DNA of 46,344 nucleotides from Polaromonas sp. (GCA_028291985.1 JAQGNE010000092.1:1-46344); one strand, 5' to 3'. Counted from the first letter of the stretch, positions 34,218-42,240 are shown. Notes: generated by a model not told the origin, from the sequence alone. Numbers and translations: made by a program.

Positions 34218-36179
34218 TTAGCGCAACTTGCGCCACAGGGTGGTGCGGCTGATGCCCAGTATTTGTACGGCGGCTTCTTTGTCGCCGCCGCACGCCTGCA
34301 GCACGCTGCGCGCGCGTTGAGCCTCGTGCTCGCGGCGGGTCTGGGGCAATGAATGCTCGGTTGACAGCTGGCCCGGCGCCGTATCAGGTCCTGCCTCTTG
34401 CACCGATGGGCGTGAAGCGCCCAGCAACGCCGCCACGGCCGGCGTGCGCGGTGCGGCCTGCTCGATGAGGCAGGCCATGGCGATCCGCTCGGCAACATTT
34501 TCCAACTCCCGTACATTGCCCGGCCAGGGGTGCCCGCGAAGAACGGGCAGGGCTGCCTGGAGCGCCTCGGCCGCTAGGTGTCCCACGCTGGCGCGCACCA
34601 GCGCGGCGGGAATCAGCATCGCAGCCAGAGCGTCCAGGTCTTCCGGCCTTTCGCGCAGCGGCGGCACTACCACCTCCAGGATGTAAAGGCGATAGAACAA
34701 ATCTTCGCGAAAACTACCTTGTCCGACCATGGCGAACAGGTCGCGGTGGGTAGCCGCGATGATGCGCACGTCCACCGGGATGGCATCCACGCCGCCGACG
34801 CGGGTGATTTCTTTTTCCTGCAGGGCGCGCAACAAGCGGGTTTGCAACTGCAGCGGCATTTCCCCCACTTCGTCCAGAAACAGCGTGCCACCGTTTGCTG
34901 CCTCAAAAAGCCCGGCCTTGCCATGGCGGCGGGCGCCGGTGAAGGCGCCTTCCTCGTAGCCGAACAGCTCACTCTCCAGCAGGTTGGGCGGAAACGCACC
35001 GCAGTTGAGCGCCACGAAGGCCTGCTGACGCCGCCGGCTCGCCTGGTGAATGCCTTGGGCGACCACTTCTTTGCCGGAGCCGCTTTCGCCTCGTATCAAT
35101 ACCGTCGCATCACTGCTGCGCGCCAGTGCCTCGCAGCGCTTGACCACCGCCTGCATGGCCGGTGACACGGCAACCAGTTGGTCGAGCGTGTAACGCGCCG
35201 TGTTGGCGCGGCGATGGCTGCGTGCACGCAAGCGGCTGACCGCGTTCTCCAGCGGGCCAGGCGCATGCAAGGTGAAAACTGCGCCGGTCTGGGTGTCGGC
35301 GTCATGCAGCGGCACGCAGTCGACGACGACCGAGCGACCTTGCAACTCGTCCACGCGGCCCAGCTCGGCCGCGCCGTGGCTCAGCACCTCACCGGGCAGC
35401 AGGCCGGAAAACACCTGCTGCAGCGGTGTGCCCACGGTGCCTTCAATGGCGCGCCCGGCCATGCGGGCCGCAGCCGGGTTGATGGTGGTGATGCGCCCAC
35501 GCATGTCAACTGCCACCACGCCGTCGCTCAGATGCCGGATGACCGAATCGAGTTGTGTGCGTTGCGACTTTTCCTCGCGCTGCGCCAGGGCAATTGCAAT
35601 GGCGTCTTCCACCGCATGGCGTACCGAATCGGTCGAATAGAGGAAGACGCCGGTGAGTCCCGCCTGCTGGGCCAGGTCGGCCACCATGCCCGCGCCTACC
35701 ACGACCTGCACGCCCAAGGCGGCCAGCTCTTGCACGCGCAGCCGGGCGTCTTCAGCCGTTTCGTAAGCGCGGAATTGGAGATCGATTGCAAACCGCTGGG
35801 CGAAGCGGATCAGCTCTGCTGAGACTTCGCGGTGCAAAACGACCGCAATGCGGTCAGACAGCGCCCGTGCATTGCACAGCGCCGTCATGAGGTCATAGCC
35901 CCCCACTTTCACCAGCACCACTGGAATACTCAGCTGGCTGCGCAAATAGGATCCATTGGAACCCGAGGCGAGCACCACGTCGCAGCGCTGCCGGGCGATC
36001 TGGCCCCGCACATGCGCCAGGGCTTGATCAAATGCGAGGTGGGCTACCTCAACGCGCGCACGTGCAGAAACATCGGGAGCCACCGCGCGAAAAATCTCAA
36101 TCAGCCGGTAGCCGCTGATGGCGCAGATGACGGGCTCGATAGTGTTGCGTGGCGATCTGGCTGCACTGAAGTGTTTCAT
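34218..36179 (-). CDS. Sigma-54-dependent activator, PrpR type
   Basis: This 653-residue enhancer-binding protein has an N-terminal PrpR sensor domain (about 10-195, ICAISGYRLIEIFRAVAP, VVLASGSNGSYLR), a PAS-like segment (about 205-320, LDSVIRHLSDGVVAVDMRGRI), the sigma-54 AAA+ domain with Walker A GESGSGKE, the sigma-54-contacting GAFTGA loop and FLDEVGEMPLQLQTRLLRALQE, and a C-terminal Fis-type helix-turn-helix (DKEAAVQILGISRTTLWRKLR). PrpR senses 2-methylcitrate in propionate catabolism; this one is divergent from a different operon, so its signal is probably a related branched acid. It very likely drives the sigma-54 promoter at 36318-36332. Confidence 0.92.
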   Translation of the reverse strand: MKHFSAARSPRNTIEPVICAISGYRLIEIFRAVAPDVSARARVEVAHLAFDQALAHVRGQIARQRCDVVLASGSNGSYLRSQLSIPVVLVKVGGYDLMTALCNARALSDRIAVVLHREVSAELIRFAQRFAIDLQFRAYETAEDARLRVQELAALGVQVVVGAGMVADLAQQAGLTGVFLYSTDSVRHAVEDAIAIALAQREEKSQRTQLDSVIRHLSDGVVAVDMRGRITTINPAAARMAGRAIEGTVGTPLQQVFSGLLPGEVLSHGAAELGRVDELQGRSVVVDCVPLHDADTQTGAVFTLHAPGPLENAVSRLRARSHRRANTARYTLDQLVAVSPAMQAVVKRCEALARSSDATVLIRGESGSGKEVVAQGIHQASRRRQQAFVALNCGAFPPNLLESELFGYEEGAFTGARRHGKAGLFEAANGGTLFLDEVGEMPLQLQTRLLRALQEKEITRVGGVDAIPVDVRIIAATHRDLFAMVGQGSFREDLFYRLYILEVVVPPLRERPEDLDALAAMLIPAALVRASVGHLAAEALQAALPVLRGHPWPGNVRELENVAERIAMACLIEQAAPRTPAVAALLGASRPSVQEAGPDTAPGQLSTEHSLPQTRREHEAQRARSVLQACGGDKEAAVQILGISRTTLWRKLR

Positions 36180-36198
36180 GTACTCATCCTAGCAACAG

Positions 36199-36233
36199 TT
36201 CATTGGTGAATAAAAAGTGTTTCAATAATGAAA
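36199..36233 (+). promoter_or_regulatory. Two operator-like palindromes for the PrpR-type activator
   Basis: TTCA-TTGG-TGAA (36199-36210) and TTTCA-ATAA-TGAAA (36220-36233) are inverted repeats with the same 4-base spacer. Their centres are 22 bp apart, about two helical turns, so two dimers would sit on one face of the DNA. They lie about 85-120 bp upstream of the sigma-54 promoter, the usual place for enhancer sites, and next to the activator's own start. Confidence 0.7.
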
Positions 36234-36317
36234 TAATTTTTTGGATGCCCGTTGCGGTCAAGAAAAAACCTCAATGAAATCAACATTCCTTTGAAAAAAG
36301 GTCATGCGTCGTGCTGC

Positions 36318-36332
36318 TGGCATGTGCATTGC
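36318..36332 (+). promoter_or_regulatory. Sigma-54 (-24/-12) promoter
   Basis: TGGCATG-TGCA-TTGC has the required GG (36319-36320) and GC (36331-36332) with exactly 10 bases between, against the consensus TGGCACG-N4-TTGC. Transcription would start near 36344, about 63 bases before the binding-protein ATG at 36407. The divergent sigma-54 activator gene supports it. Confidence 0.85.
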
Positions 36333-36406
36333 TCCACAGCATTCCACGTAGTCCTGCAGCGCGCAGAGACACGGAAGACCATTTCAACGATCAGGAGACA
36401 AGCCTC

Positions 36407-37387
36407 ATGAAGATTCAATCCGCTCTTGCAACGGCTCTGTGCACCGTCCTGTCATGGGCCGCCCCGGCGGTTCACGCTGCCGACACCGACCCATATCCCA
36501 ACCGTCCTATCAAGCTGGTGGTGGGCTTTGCCGCGGGTGGCAGCTCCGACACTGTCGCCCGCATCCTCGCGCCGCGTTTGGCGGATGTGCTCAAGCAAAA
36601 CGTGGTGATCGACAACAAGCCCGGTGCGGGCGGCAACATTGCCTCGGACTTTCTGGTCAAGGCGCCAGCCGATGGTTACACCGTGATGCTCGGCACCATT
36701 GGTTCACTGGCCGTCAACCAGCACCTGAACAAGCTCGCCTACAACCCTGTCGCCGACATGGCCGCACTGTCGATGGCTGTGGTTTTCAGCAATGTCCTGG
36801 TCGTTAACTCCAGCAGCCCGGTACGCTCGCTGGATGACTACATCCGGCTTGGCAAGGTGCCCAATTCAACGTTGTCGTTTGGTTCATCGGGAATTGGCGG
36901 CAGCGGTCATCTGGCGGGAGAGTTGCTGAAGTCCGCAGCCGGTCTGAACAACCAACACATTGCGTACCGCGGCGGGGGACCGGCCATGAATGATCTGGTA
37001 AGCGGCACCTTGGCATCGATCTTCTCCAGCCCCACCGATGCCTTGCAATTTATCCAGGCCGGAAAGCTCCGCGCCATTGCCACGACTGGCAGCAAACGCC
37101 TGGACGTATTGCCCCAAGTACCGACGATTGCCGAATCAGGCTTTCCCGGTTTTGAGGCCATCAACTGGTACGCATTCACCGCGCCGCAGCGCACACCTGC
37201 CGATGCGGTGCAGCGCTTGAACGCCGCTATTGTCAGTGTGCTCAACGAGCCCGGCGTGATTGCCCAGTTGCGCAAGCTGGGGCTGGAGCCTACCTCGAGT
37301 TCGCCTGAAGAGGCGGCGCGCTACATCAAAGCCGAGAGCGAGAAGTGGGGCGTCCTCGTGCGCAAAGCCGGCATCAAGAGTGAATGA
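36407..37387 (+). CDS. Bug/TctC-family solute-binding protein
   Basis: This 326-residue periplasmic binding protein starts at ATG 36407 after an AGGAG site. A signal peptide covers residues 1-24 (cleavage after VHA). The mature protein begins with the Bug hallmark YPNRPIKLVVGFAAGGSSD and continues with NKPGAGGNIASD and AYRGGGPAMNDLVSG. TctC-type proteins capture carboxylates for the tripartite tricarboxylate transporter, but no TctA/TctB genes are in the window, so it is an orphan like most Bug proteins of this order. As first gene of the sigma-54 operon it probably binds the pathway's substrate. An in-frame extension to 36311 would cross the promoter and is rejected. Confidence 0.92.
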   Translation: MKIQSALATALCTVLSWAAPAVHAADTDPYPNRPIKLVVGFAAGGSSDTVARILAPRLADVLKQNVVIDNKPGAGGNIASDFLVKAPADGYTVMLGTIGSLAVNQHLNKLAYNPVADMAALSMAVVFSNVLVVNSSSPVRSLDDYIRLGKVPNSTLSFGSSGIGGSGHLAGELLKSAAGLNNQHIAYRGGGPAMNDLVSGTLASIFSSPTDALQFIQAGKLRAIATTGSKRLDVLPQVPTIAESGFPGFEAINWYAFTAPQRTPADAVQRLNAAIVSVLNEPGVIAQLRKLGLEPTSSSPEEAARYIKAESEKWGVLVRKAGIKSE

Positions 37388-37405
37388 CAGCGGGACTTGG
37401 CCTAC

Positions 37406-38701
37406 ATGAACGCAACCATTGCTGAAAAAATCCTGGCTCGGCATGCCGGGCTTGACGTGGTACACGCCGGCGACATTGTGATTGCCAATGTGGACTTCGC
37501 CATGGTCCACGATGCCCGAGCGCACAACACCATTCGCATGGTGGACAAGATGGGCCAGTCCGGTACCACGCGCCTGCCCTTTGCGAGCAAAACCGCCTGG
37601 GTTCTGGACCATTACTCGCCGCCGCCCACGTTGGAAGCCGCGCAAACCCACACGGAGATGCGCCGCTTTGCGGACGAGCATGGCAGCGTGCTCTACGACA
37701 TCGGCGATGGAATTTGCCACCAGGTGCTGCCTGAAGGCGGCCACCTGACTTGCGGTGATTTGATCGTGGGCACTGACACGCACTCCGTCACTTACGGCGC
37801 CTTCAATGCCTTCGGCACCGGTATCGAGGGCACTGACGTGAGTGCGGTCATGGCTACCGGAAAAATCTGGTTGCGCGTGCCTGAGTCGGTGCGTGTACAG
37901 CTCAATGGCCGATTGCAGCCCGGCGTCTGGGCCAAGGACATCACGCTTTACATGCTGGGCCGCTACGGCGCAGAAGGCCTGAACTACCGCGCTATCGAGT
38001 ACGTGGGCTCGGCCGTGCAGGCAATGGAAATCGATGATCGCATGACGCTGGCCAACCACGCTGCCGAACTTGGTGCCAAGGCCGCGCTGATGGAAGCCGA
38101 CGACAAAACTATCCGGTGGCTGGCAGCGCATCGCGCCAAGCCGCCGCAAGCCGTATTTGCTGATCCAGGTGCGGCGTATGCCGACCGCATCCAGATCGAC
38201 GCCAGTGCGCTCACCCCGCAAGTGGCGCGGCGCCATGCCGTGGATGACGTCGTCGCTGCGTCCGAAGTCATCGGACAGAAGATCAACTTTGCGCTGATCG
38301 GCACCTGCACCAATGGCCGGCTCGATGACATGAGGCAAGCTGCGGCGATCCTCAAAGGCAGGCGCCTTGCCAAGGGCGTGCGCATGATCATCACGCCCGC
38401 CTCGCGGCAGATTTATCTGGCTGCGGCACGCGAAGGCCTGATTGAAGCGTTGACAGAAGCCGGCGCCTCGGTCGAGGCCGCCGGTTGCGGCACCTGCGTT
38501 GGCATCACCAACCATTTGATCCCCGGCGACAGGGAAGTGGTGATTTCCAGCGCCAACCGTAATTTCAAGGGACGCCTGGGCAACCACGATGCAGAAATCT
38601 GGCTCGGCTCTGCCGCTACCGTGGCGGCATCTGCTCTAACTGGTTATGTGACCGATCCACGCACCGTGGAAGGCGGACAGTGGGAGGCATCGCATGCTTG
38701 A
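37406..38701 (+). CDS. Aconitase-family hydro-lyase, large subunit (LeuC/DmdA-like)
   Basis: This 431-residue protein has the 3-isopropylmalate dehydratase/aconitase large-subunit fold. [4Fe-4S] ligands are visible: C301 in GTCTNGR, C361 and C364 in GCGTCVG. GTDTHSVTYGAFNAFGTGIEGTD and SSANRNFKGRLG are further active-site blocks. It pairs with the overlapping small-subunit gene. Housekeeping LeuC is longer (about 470 residues) and lies with leuB; here the neighbours are a solute-binding protein and a PEP-mutase-type lyase. That favours a catabolic hydratase such as dimethylmaleate hydratase (DmdA) or a citraconate/methylmaleate hydratase. The substrate is inferred from the next-but-one gene. 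Confidence 0.85.
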   Translation: MNATIAEKILARHAGLDVVHAGDIVIANVDFAMVHDARAHNTIRMVDKMGQSGTTRLPFASKTAWVLDHYSPPPTLEAAQTHTEMRRFADEHGSVLYDIGDGICHQVLPEGGHLTCGDLIVGTDTHSVTYGAFNAFGTGIEGTDVSAVMATGKIWLRVPESVRVQLNGRLQPGVWAKDITLYMLGRYGAEGLNYRAIEYVGSAVQAMEIDDRMTLANHAAELGAKAALMEADDKTIRWLAAHRAKPPQAVFADPGAAYADRIQIDASALTPQVARRHAVDDVVAASEVIGQKINFALIGTCTNGRLDDMRQAAAILKGRRLAKGVRMIITPASRQIYLAAAREGLIEALTEAGASVEAAGCGTCVGITNHLIPGDREVVISSANRNFKGRLGNHDAEIWLGSAATVAASALTGYVTDPRTVEGGQWEASHA

Positions 38702-39212
38702 GGCATCGACAGACATCCTGCGCGGGCCTTGCTTTGTGCTGGGCGATGACGTCAACACGGACCTGAATTGTTCAGGCAAATACCTGCCGGGCAAGGATGA
38801 AGCCTATATTGCGGCGCAGGCGTTTGAAGCCATCTCGCCCGGCTTTGCGCAGCGCTTTCAGCCCGGGGGCATCATTGTCGCCGGCAAACACTTCGGCATC
38901 AATTCCTCGCGTGAGCAGGCAGCTCACATCTTGCGACGCATGGGGGTGGCCGCCATCGTGGCGCCGTCTTTTGGTCGGCAGTTTTTTCGCAACGCGATCA
39001 ATAACGGCCTGTCCGTTCTGGAATGGAATACGGCCGGCGTCACCGCTTCTGATACCCTGTTGATCGACCTGCACGCAAACAGCTTGCAAGTGGTGGGTAG
39101 CCCCACGGTGCACGCGCTTAGCGTCATGCCGCCGGCGATACGGGCCATCCTGCGCGAAGGGGGACTGATTCCCTTTTTGCGCAAGTACCCTGACTGGGAG
39201 GTGCCAGCATGA
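38694..39212 (+). CDS. Aconitase-family hydro-lyase, small subunit (LeuD/DmdB-like)
   Basis: This 172-residue swivel-domain subunit overlaps the large-subunit gene by 8 bases (ATG at 38694). The family substrate-binding loop is GKHFGINSSREQA (residues about 63-75), with DDVNTDLNCSGKYL near the N-terminus and APSFGRQFFRNAINNGL after it. It closes the active site over the iron-sulfur cluster carried by the large subunit and fixes substrate choice. Its stop overlaps the lyase start (ATGA at 39209-39212), so the three enzymes are translationally coupled and probably act in sequence. Confidence 0.87.
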   Translation: MLEASTDILRGPCFVLGDDVNTDLNCSGKYLPGKDEAYIAAQAFEAISPGFAQRFQPGGIIVAGKHFGINSSREQAAHILRRMGVAAIVAPSFGRQFFRNAINNGLSVLEWNTAGVTASDTLLIDLHANSLQVVGSPTVHALSVMPPAIRAILREGGLIPFLRKYPDWEVPA

Positions 39213-40141
39213 CAGCAGCCAGTACCCGCGCGTCTGCAGGTCCCGGCCGCGCCACGCGGTTGCGCCAGCAGCTGCGAGAGCGATTGGCCCACGCGCGGCT
39301 GGGAGGCCCTGCCGTCATTGCGCCCGGCATTTATGACGGCTACGGCGCCCGCATGGTGGCGCAGACAGGGTTCGAAGCGGCCTACATGACAGGCAATGGT
39401 GTTTCGGCGTGCCTGTTGGGCAGGCCTGATGTGGGTCTGGTGGACCTGACGCTGATGTCTGGCCATGCCCGCCGGCTGGCCGCTTGCATCGATTTGCCGC
39501 TGCTGTGTGACGCCGACACGGGCTATGGCGGCGTTGTCGGTGTGCGCCGCTGCGTTGAAGAGTTTGAAGCTGCGGGCGTGGCTGGCATTCATATTGAAGA
39601 CCAGGCTTCGCCCAAGCGCTGCGCGCAATTGCCCGGCGCACGTGAGGTGCTGCCCTTCAAATCGGCAGTGGCCAAGATTGAAGCTGCCGTGGCGGCATGC
39701 AGTGATCCGGGTTTTCTTGTCATTGGACGAACCGACAGCGCGGCTTCCTGCGGGATTGACGAGGCCATCGCCCGTGCGCGGGCTTTCGAAGCCGCGGGCG
39801 CTGCCGCCGTGTTCGTGGAGCTCAAGGGCCACGCGGGAATCCTGGACGACATCCGACGGGTGGCAGACGCGCTGACCATTCCCTGCATGGTCAACATCGA
39901 CGCCGGTGGACCACTTGCTGGGCTGCACACCAGTGCCTTGCACACCTATGGCATTGCGCTGGCGATTTATCCATCACTCGTTCGCAGCAGCGTCGGTTTT
40001 GCAATGCGCGGCGCGCTGCAGCACTTGCTGAAGGACGGCTCTACCTCTGCCGCTCGCGCCCGCATGCTCAGTTCCAGCGAATACAACGACTGCCTGGGTC
40101 TGCCGGAAGTCGAGCGGTGGGAGCTCCGGTTTCCCGAGTAG
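39209..40141 (+). CDS. Isocitrate lyase/PEP-mutase-family C-C lyase (dimethylmalate lyase-like)
   Basis: This 310-residue TIM-barrel lyase belongs to the family of PrpB (2-methylisocitrate lyase), dimethylmalate lyase and oxaloacetate decarboxylase. The Mg site D101-x-D103 (CDADTGYGG) and E130-D131 (HIEDQ) are present, and C138 lies in the active-site loop. That loop reads KRCAQLPGAR (136-145) rather than the usual KRCGH-x-x-GK, so the His and Lys after the Cys are changed. Coupling to a two-subunit hydratase matches the dimethylmaleate pathway, in which dimethylmalate is split to pyruvate and propionate. The altered loop argues for a different or shifted substrate. Confidence 0.82.
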   Translation: MTAASTRASAGPGRATRLRQQLRERLAHARLGGPAVIAPGIYDGYGARMVAQTGFEAAYMTGNGVSACLLGRPDVGLVDLTLMSGHARRLAACIDLPLLCDADTGYGGVVGVRRCVEEFEAAGVAGIHIEDQASPKRCAQLPGAREVLPFKSAVAKIEAAVAACSDPGFLVIGRTDSAASCGIDEAIARARAFEAAGAAAVFVELKGHAGILDDIRRVADALTIPCMVNIDAGGPLAGLHTSALHTYGIALAIYPSLVRSSVGFAMRGALQHLLKDGSTSAARARMLSSSEYNDCLGLPEVERWELRFPE

Positions 40142-40183
40142 TTGCGAAATTTAAACCGTCTGATAGACTGTATGAAAATACAG
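40142..40183 (+). promoter_or_regulatory. LexA box overlapping a promoter
   Basis: CTGTATGAAAATACAG (40168-40183) matches the LexA consensus CTGT-N8-ACAG exactly, with an AT-rich centre. A candidate -35 TTGCGA (40142-40147) and -10 TAGACT (40164-40169) are 16 bases apart, so LexA binding would block the -10/start region. The radical SAM gene begins 8 bases after the box. Confidence 0.85.
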
Positions 40184-40190
40184 TTCTTCC

Positions 40191-41300
40191 ATGACCGACT
40201 TCATTTTCCCGCTGCATCTCATCAAAGGACGTGGCACGGCCACGCGGCTGGCGCACCGGTTTGAAAAAGAGCAGCGCGTTGCCTGCGATGACGGCTGGGG
40301 CACGCTTGACGATCTGCAAAGTGAAGCAGGAGACACCCCTCCCCTGGCAACCGAGGTGAGGTTTGAAGATGCCCGCAGCGCCATTAGCCGTAACGATTCT
40401 CCCGATATTCACTTTGACTATGCGGTAAATCCCTACCGCGGCTGCGAGCATGGTTGCGTCTACTGCTATGCGCGGCCTACGCACAGCTACTTGAACCTGT
40501 CGCCAGGGCTTGATTTCGAAACCCGGCTGATTGCCAAGCGCAACATTGCCGCCGTGCTGCGCGCCGAGCTGGCAAAACCCAGCTATGTGCCCAAGATGAT
40601 CAATATCGGCTCAGCGACCGACTGCTATCAGCCCGTGGAGCGTGAATTGCGCTTGACGCGCGGGCTCATCGAGCTGATGCAGGAACTTCGCCATCCCTTC
40701 TCGCTGGTCACCAAATCGTCCGGCGTCGAGCGTGACCTTGATTTATTGGCGCCGCTGGCCACTGCCAGGCTCGCGGCGGTTTACATCACCCTCACCACGC
40801 TGGACGGCGAGCTGGCGCGCAAGCTGGAGCCACGCGCCTCGGCCCCCCACCGCCGGTTGCGTACCATCCGCGCGCTGGCCGATGCAGGGGTGCCGGTCGG
40901 GGTCAGCCTGGCACCGCATATTCCCTTTGTGACGGACGACATGGAGCAGGTGCTCAAGGCTGCCTGGGAGGCAGGTGCGCGGTCAGCTTTCTACCACGTG
41001 CTGCGCCTGCCCTGGGAAGTAGCGCCACTCTTCAAGCAGTGGCTGGCCCTTCACTACCCGCAACGGGCAGCGCGCATCATGGCTCGGATCCATGACATGC
41101 ACGGCGGAAAAGATTACGACGCCGATTTCGCTACCCGCATGAAAGGCAGCGGCCCGTGGGCTGACATGGTTCGTCAGCGATTTGCAAGGGCTGCCGGCCA
41201 CCTGGGCTTCAACCGGGAGCGAATCGAGCTGGACATTCGCCAGTTTGTGCAACCCTCGGCGGAGGGGCAGGCGCGACTTTTCGACGAGGACCGCAGTTGA
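40191..41300 (+). CDS. SPL-like radical SAM protein (PA0069/Rv2578c family)
   Basis: This 369-residue radical S-adenosylmethionine protein has the cluster motif C85-x3-C89-x2-C92 in GCEHGCVYCYA. The N-terminal KGRGTATRLAHRFE and DDGWGTLDD and the later NIGSATDCYQPVERELRLTRGLIELM are hallmarks of the family annotated as PA0069-type, distantly related to spore photoproduct lyase (a DNA repair enzyme). No reaction is established for it. The start lies 8 bases after a perfect LexA box, with no clear ribosome site and a leader of only about 15 bases. Damage-inducible expression is therefore strongly suggested and fits a repair role. It converges on fghA. Confidence 0.88.
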   Translation: MTDFIFPLHLIKGRGTATRLAHRFEKEQRVACDDGWGTLDDLQSEAGDTPPLATEVRFEDARSAISRNDSPDIHFDYAVNPYRGCEHGCVYCYARPTHSYLNLSPGLDFETRLIAKRNIAAVLRAELAKPSYVPKMINIGSATDCYQPVERELRLTRGLIELMQELRHPFSLVTKSSGVERDLDLLAPLATARLAAVYITLTTLDGELARKLEPRASAPHRRLRTIRALADAGVPVGVSLAPHIPFVTDDMEQVLKAAWEAGARSAFYHVLRLPWEVAPLFKQWLALHYPQRAARIMARIHDMHGGKDYDADFATRMKGSGPWADMVRQRFARAAGHLGFNRERIELDIRQFVQPSAEGQARLFDEDRS

Positions 41301-41311
41301 GACGTCTGTTT

Positions 41312-42172
41312 TTATGCGCTCAACTGACGAGCGTGGTGCTTCAGGTGGTCCTCGATGAAGCTCGCTATAAAGTAGTAACCGTGGTCATACCCCGGATGAT
41401 GGCGCAGCTGAAGGGGTTGGCCAGCCGTTCGACAGGCGGCTTCAAATGACTGGGGGTGTAGCTGTTCTTGCAGGAATTTGTCGGCCAGGCCCTGGTCGAT
41501 CAGGATGCCGGCAGGGTACGGCGCATGCTGCAAGGCACTCATCAGCGCGCTTGCGTCGTGTGCGGCCCAGGTAGATTCCTCCGAACCCAGATAGCCCGTG
41601 AAGGCCTTGCGACCCCACGGGCATTGGCTGGGCGCGCAAATCGGCGCGAAGGCCGAAACAGATTGGAACAGGTCTGTATGCCTAAGCGCCAGCGTCAGCG
41701 CCCCGTGCCCCCCCATCGAATGGCCGAAGATGCCCATGCGCTCAGCATCGAGGGATAAAGCCGAACTTGCTATCGGGAGCAATTCTCGGGTGATGTAGCT
41801 TTCCATGCGGTAATGCGTTGACCAGGGCGCCTTTGTCGCGTCGAGGTAGAAACCGGCGCCCAGACCGAAATCCCAAGCGTCGCTTTCGCCTGGTACGTTG
41901 GCGCCGCGGGGGCTGGTGTCCGGCGCAATCAGCGCAATCCCCAGTTCCGCGGCCATGCGCTGGGCGCCGGCCTTGATCATGAAGGTTTCTTCGTTGCAAG
42001 TAAGGCCCGCCAGGTAAAGCAGCCCAGGTACCGCGCCATTTGCACTCTGCGGCGGCAGAAAAACCGAAAACCGCATCAGCAGGCCAATCTCGCGTGAATC
42101 GTGCCGGTAAAAGCGCTGGCTGCCGCCAAAACAGGCGTGCTCACTGAGCAGTTCGAGCGATGAGGTGTTCAT
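41312..42172 (-). CDS. fghA: S-formylglutathione hydrolase
   Basis: This 286-residue alpha/beta hydrolase (esterase D family) splits S-formylglutathione into formate and glutathione. The nucleophile is S152 in GHSMGGHGALTL; the acid and base lie in ILIDQGLADKFL and HHPGYDHGYYF. FSVFLPP and YLAGLTCNEETF are conserved family blocks. It is downstream of frmA, which makes its substrate's precursor, with about 60 bp between that hold a dispersed-repeat copy. Length is normal. Confidence 0.95.
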   Translation of the reverse strand: MNTSSLELLSEHACFGGSQRFYRHDSREIGLLMRFSVFLPPQSANGAVPGLLYLAGLTCNEETFMIKAGAQRMAAELGIALIAPDTSPRGANVPGESDAWDFGLGAGFYLDATKAPWSTHYRMESYITRELLPIASSALSLDAERMGIFGHSMGGHGALTLALRHTDLFQSVSAFAPICAPSQCPWGRKAFTGYLGSEESTWAAHDASALMSALQHAPYPAGILIDQGLADKFLQEQLHPQSFEAACRTAGQPLQLRHHPGYDHGYYFIASFIEDHLKHHARQLSA

Positions 42173-42176
42173 TCTT

Positions 42177-42240
42177 ACTATGATTTCAGGAGCTAATACT
42201 GCCCAGCAGTAAAGGGCAAGAGGTCGATTTGTTCAATAAA
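42177..42240 (+). repeat. Dispersed two-stem repeat, copy 8 (between fghA and frmA)
   Basis: ACTATGATTTCAGG, AGCTAATA, 13 bases CTGCCCAGCAGTA, AAGGGCA, AGAGGTCGATTTG. Stem II is TGCCC-N9-GGGCA, a paired change from the TA-CCC/GGGCTA of other copies. Its 3' end reaches the frmA stop codon (42233-42235) on the other strand, so the last frmA codons lie in the element. Confidence 0.75.

Noticed and set aside
37406..39212. Housekeeping leuC-leuD for leucine synthesis
   Set aside because: No leuB or leuA is nearby, the large subunit is shorter than usual LeuC, and the genes are coupled to a C-C lyase and a solute-binding protein under a sigma-54 promoter.
41340..41375. Repeat-like GCTATAAAGTAGTAAC inside fghA
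   Set aside because: Only the first two blocks resemble the element, and the stretch encodes the conserved esterase motif YYFIASFIED, so the match is likely chance.
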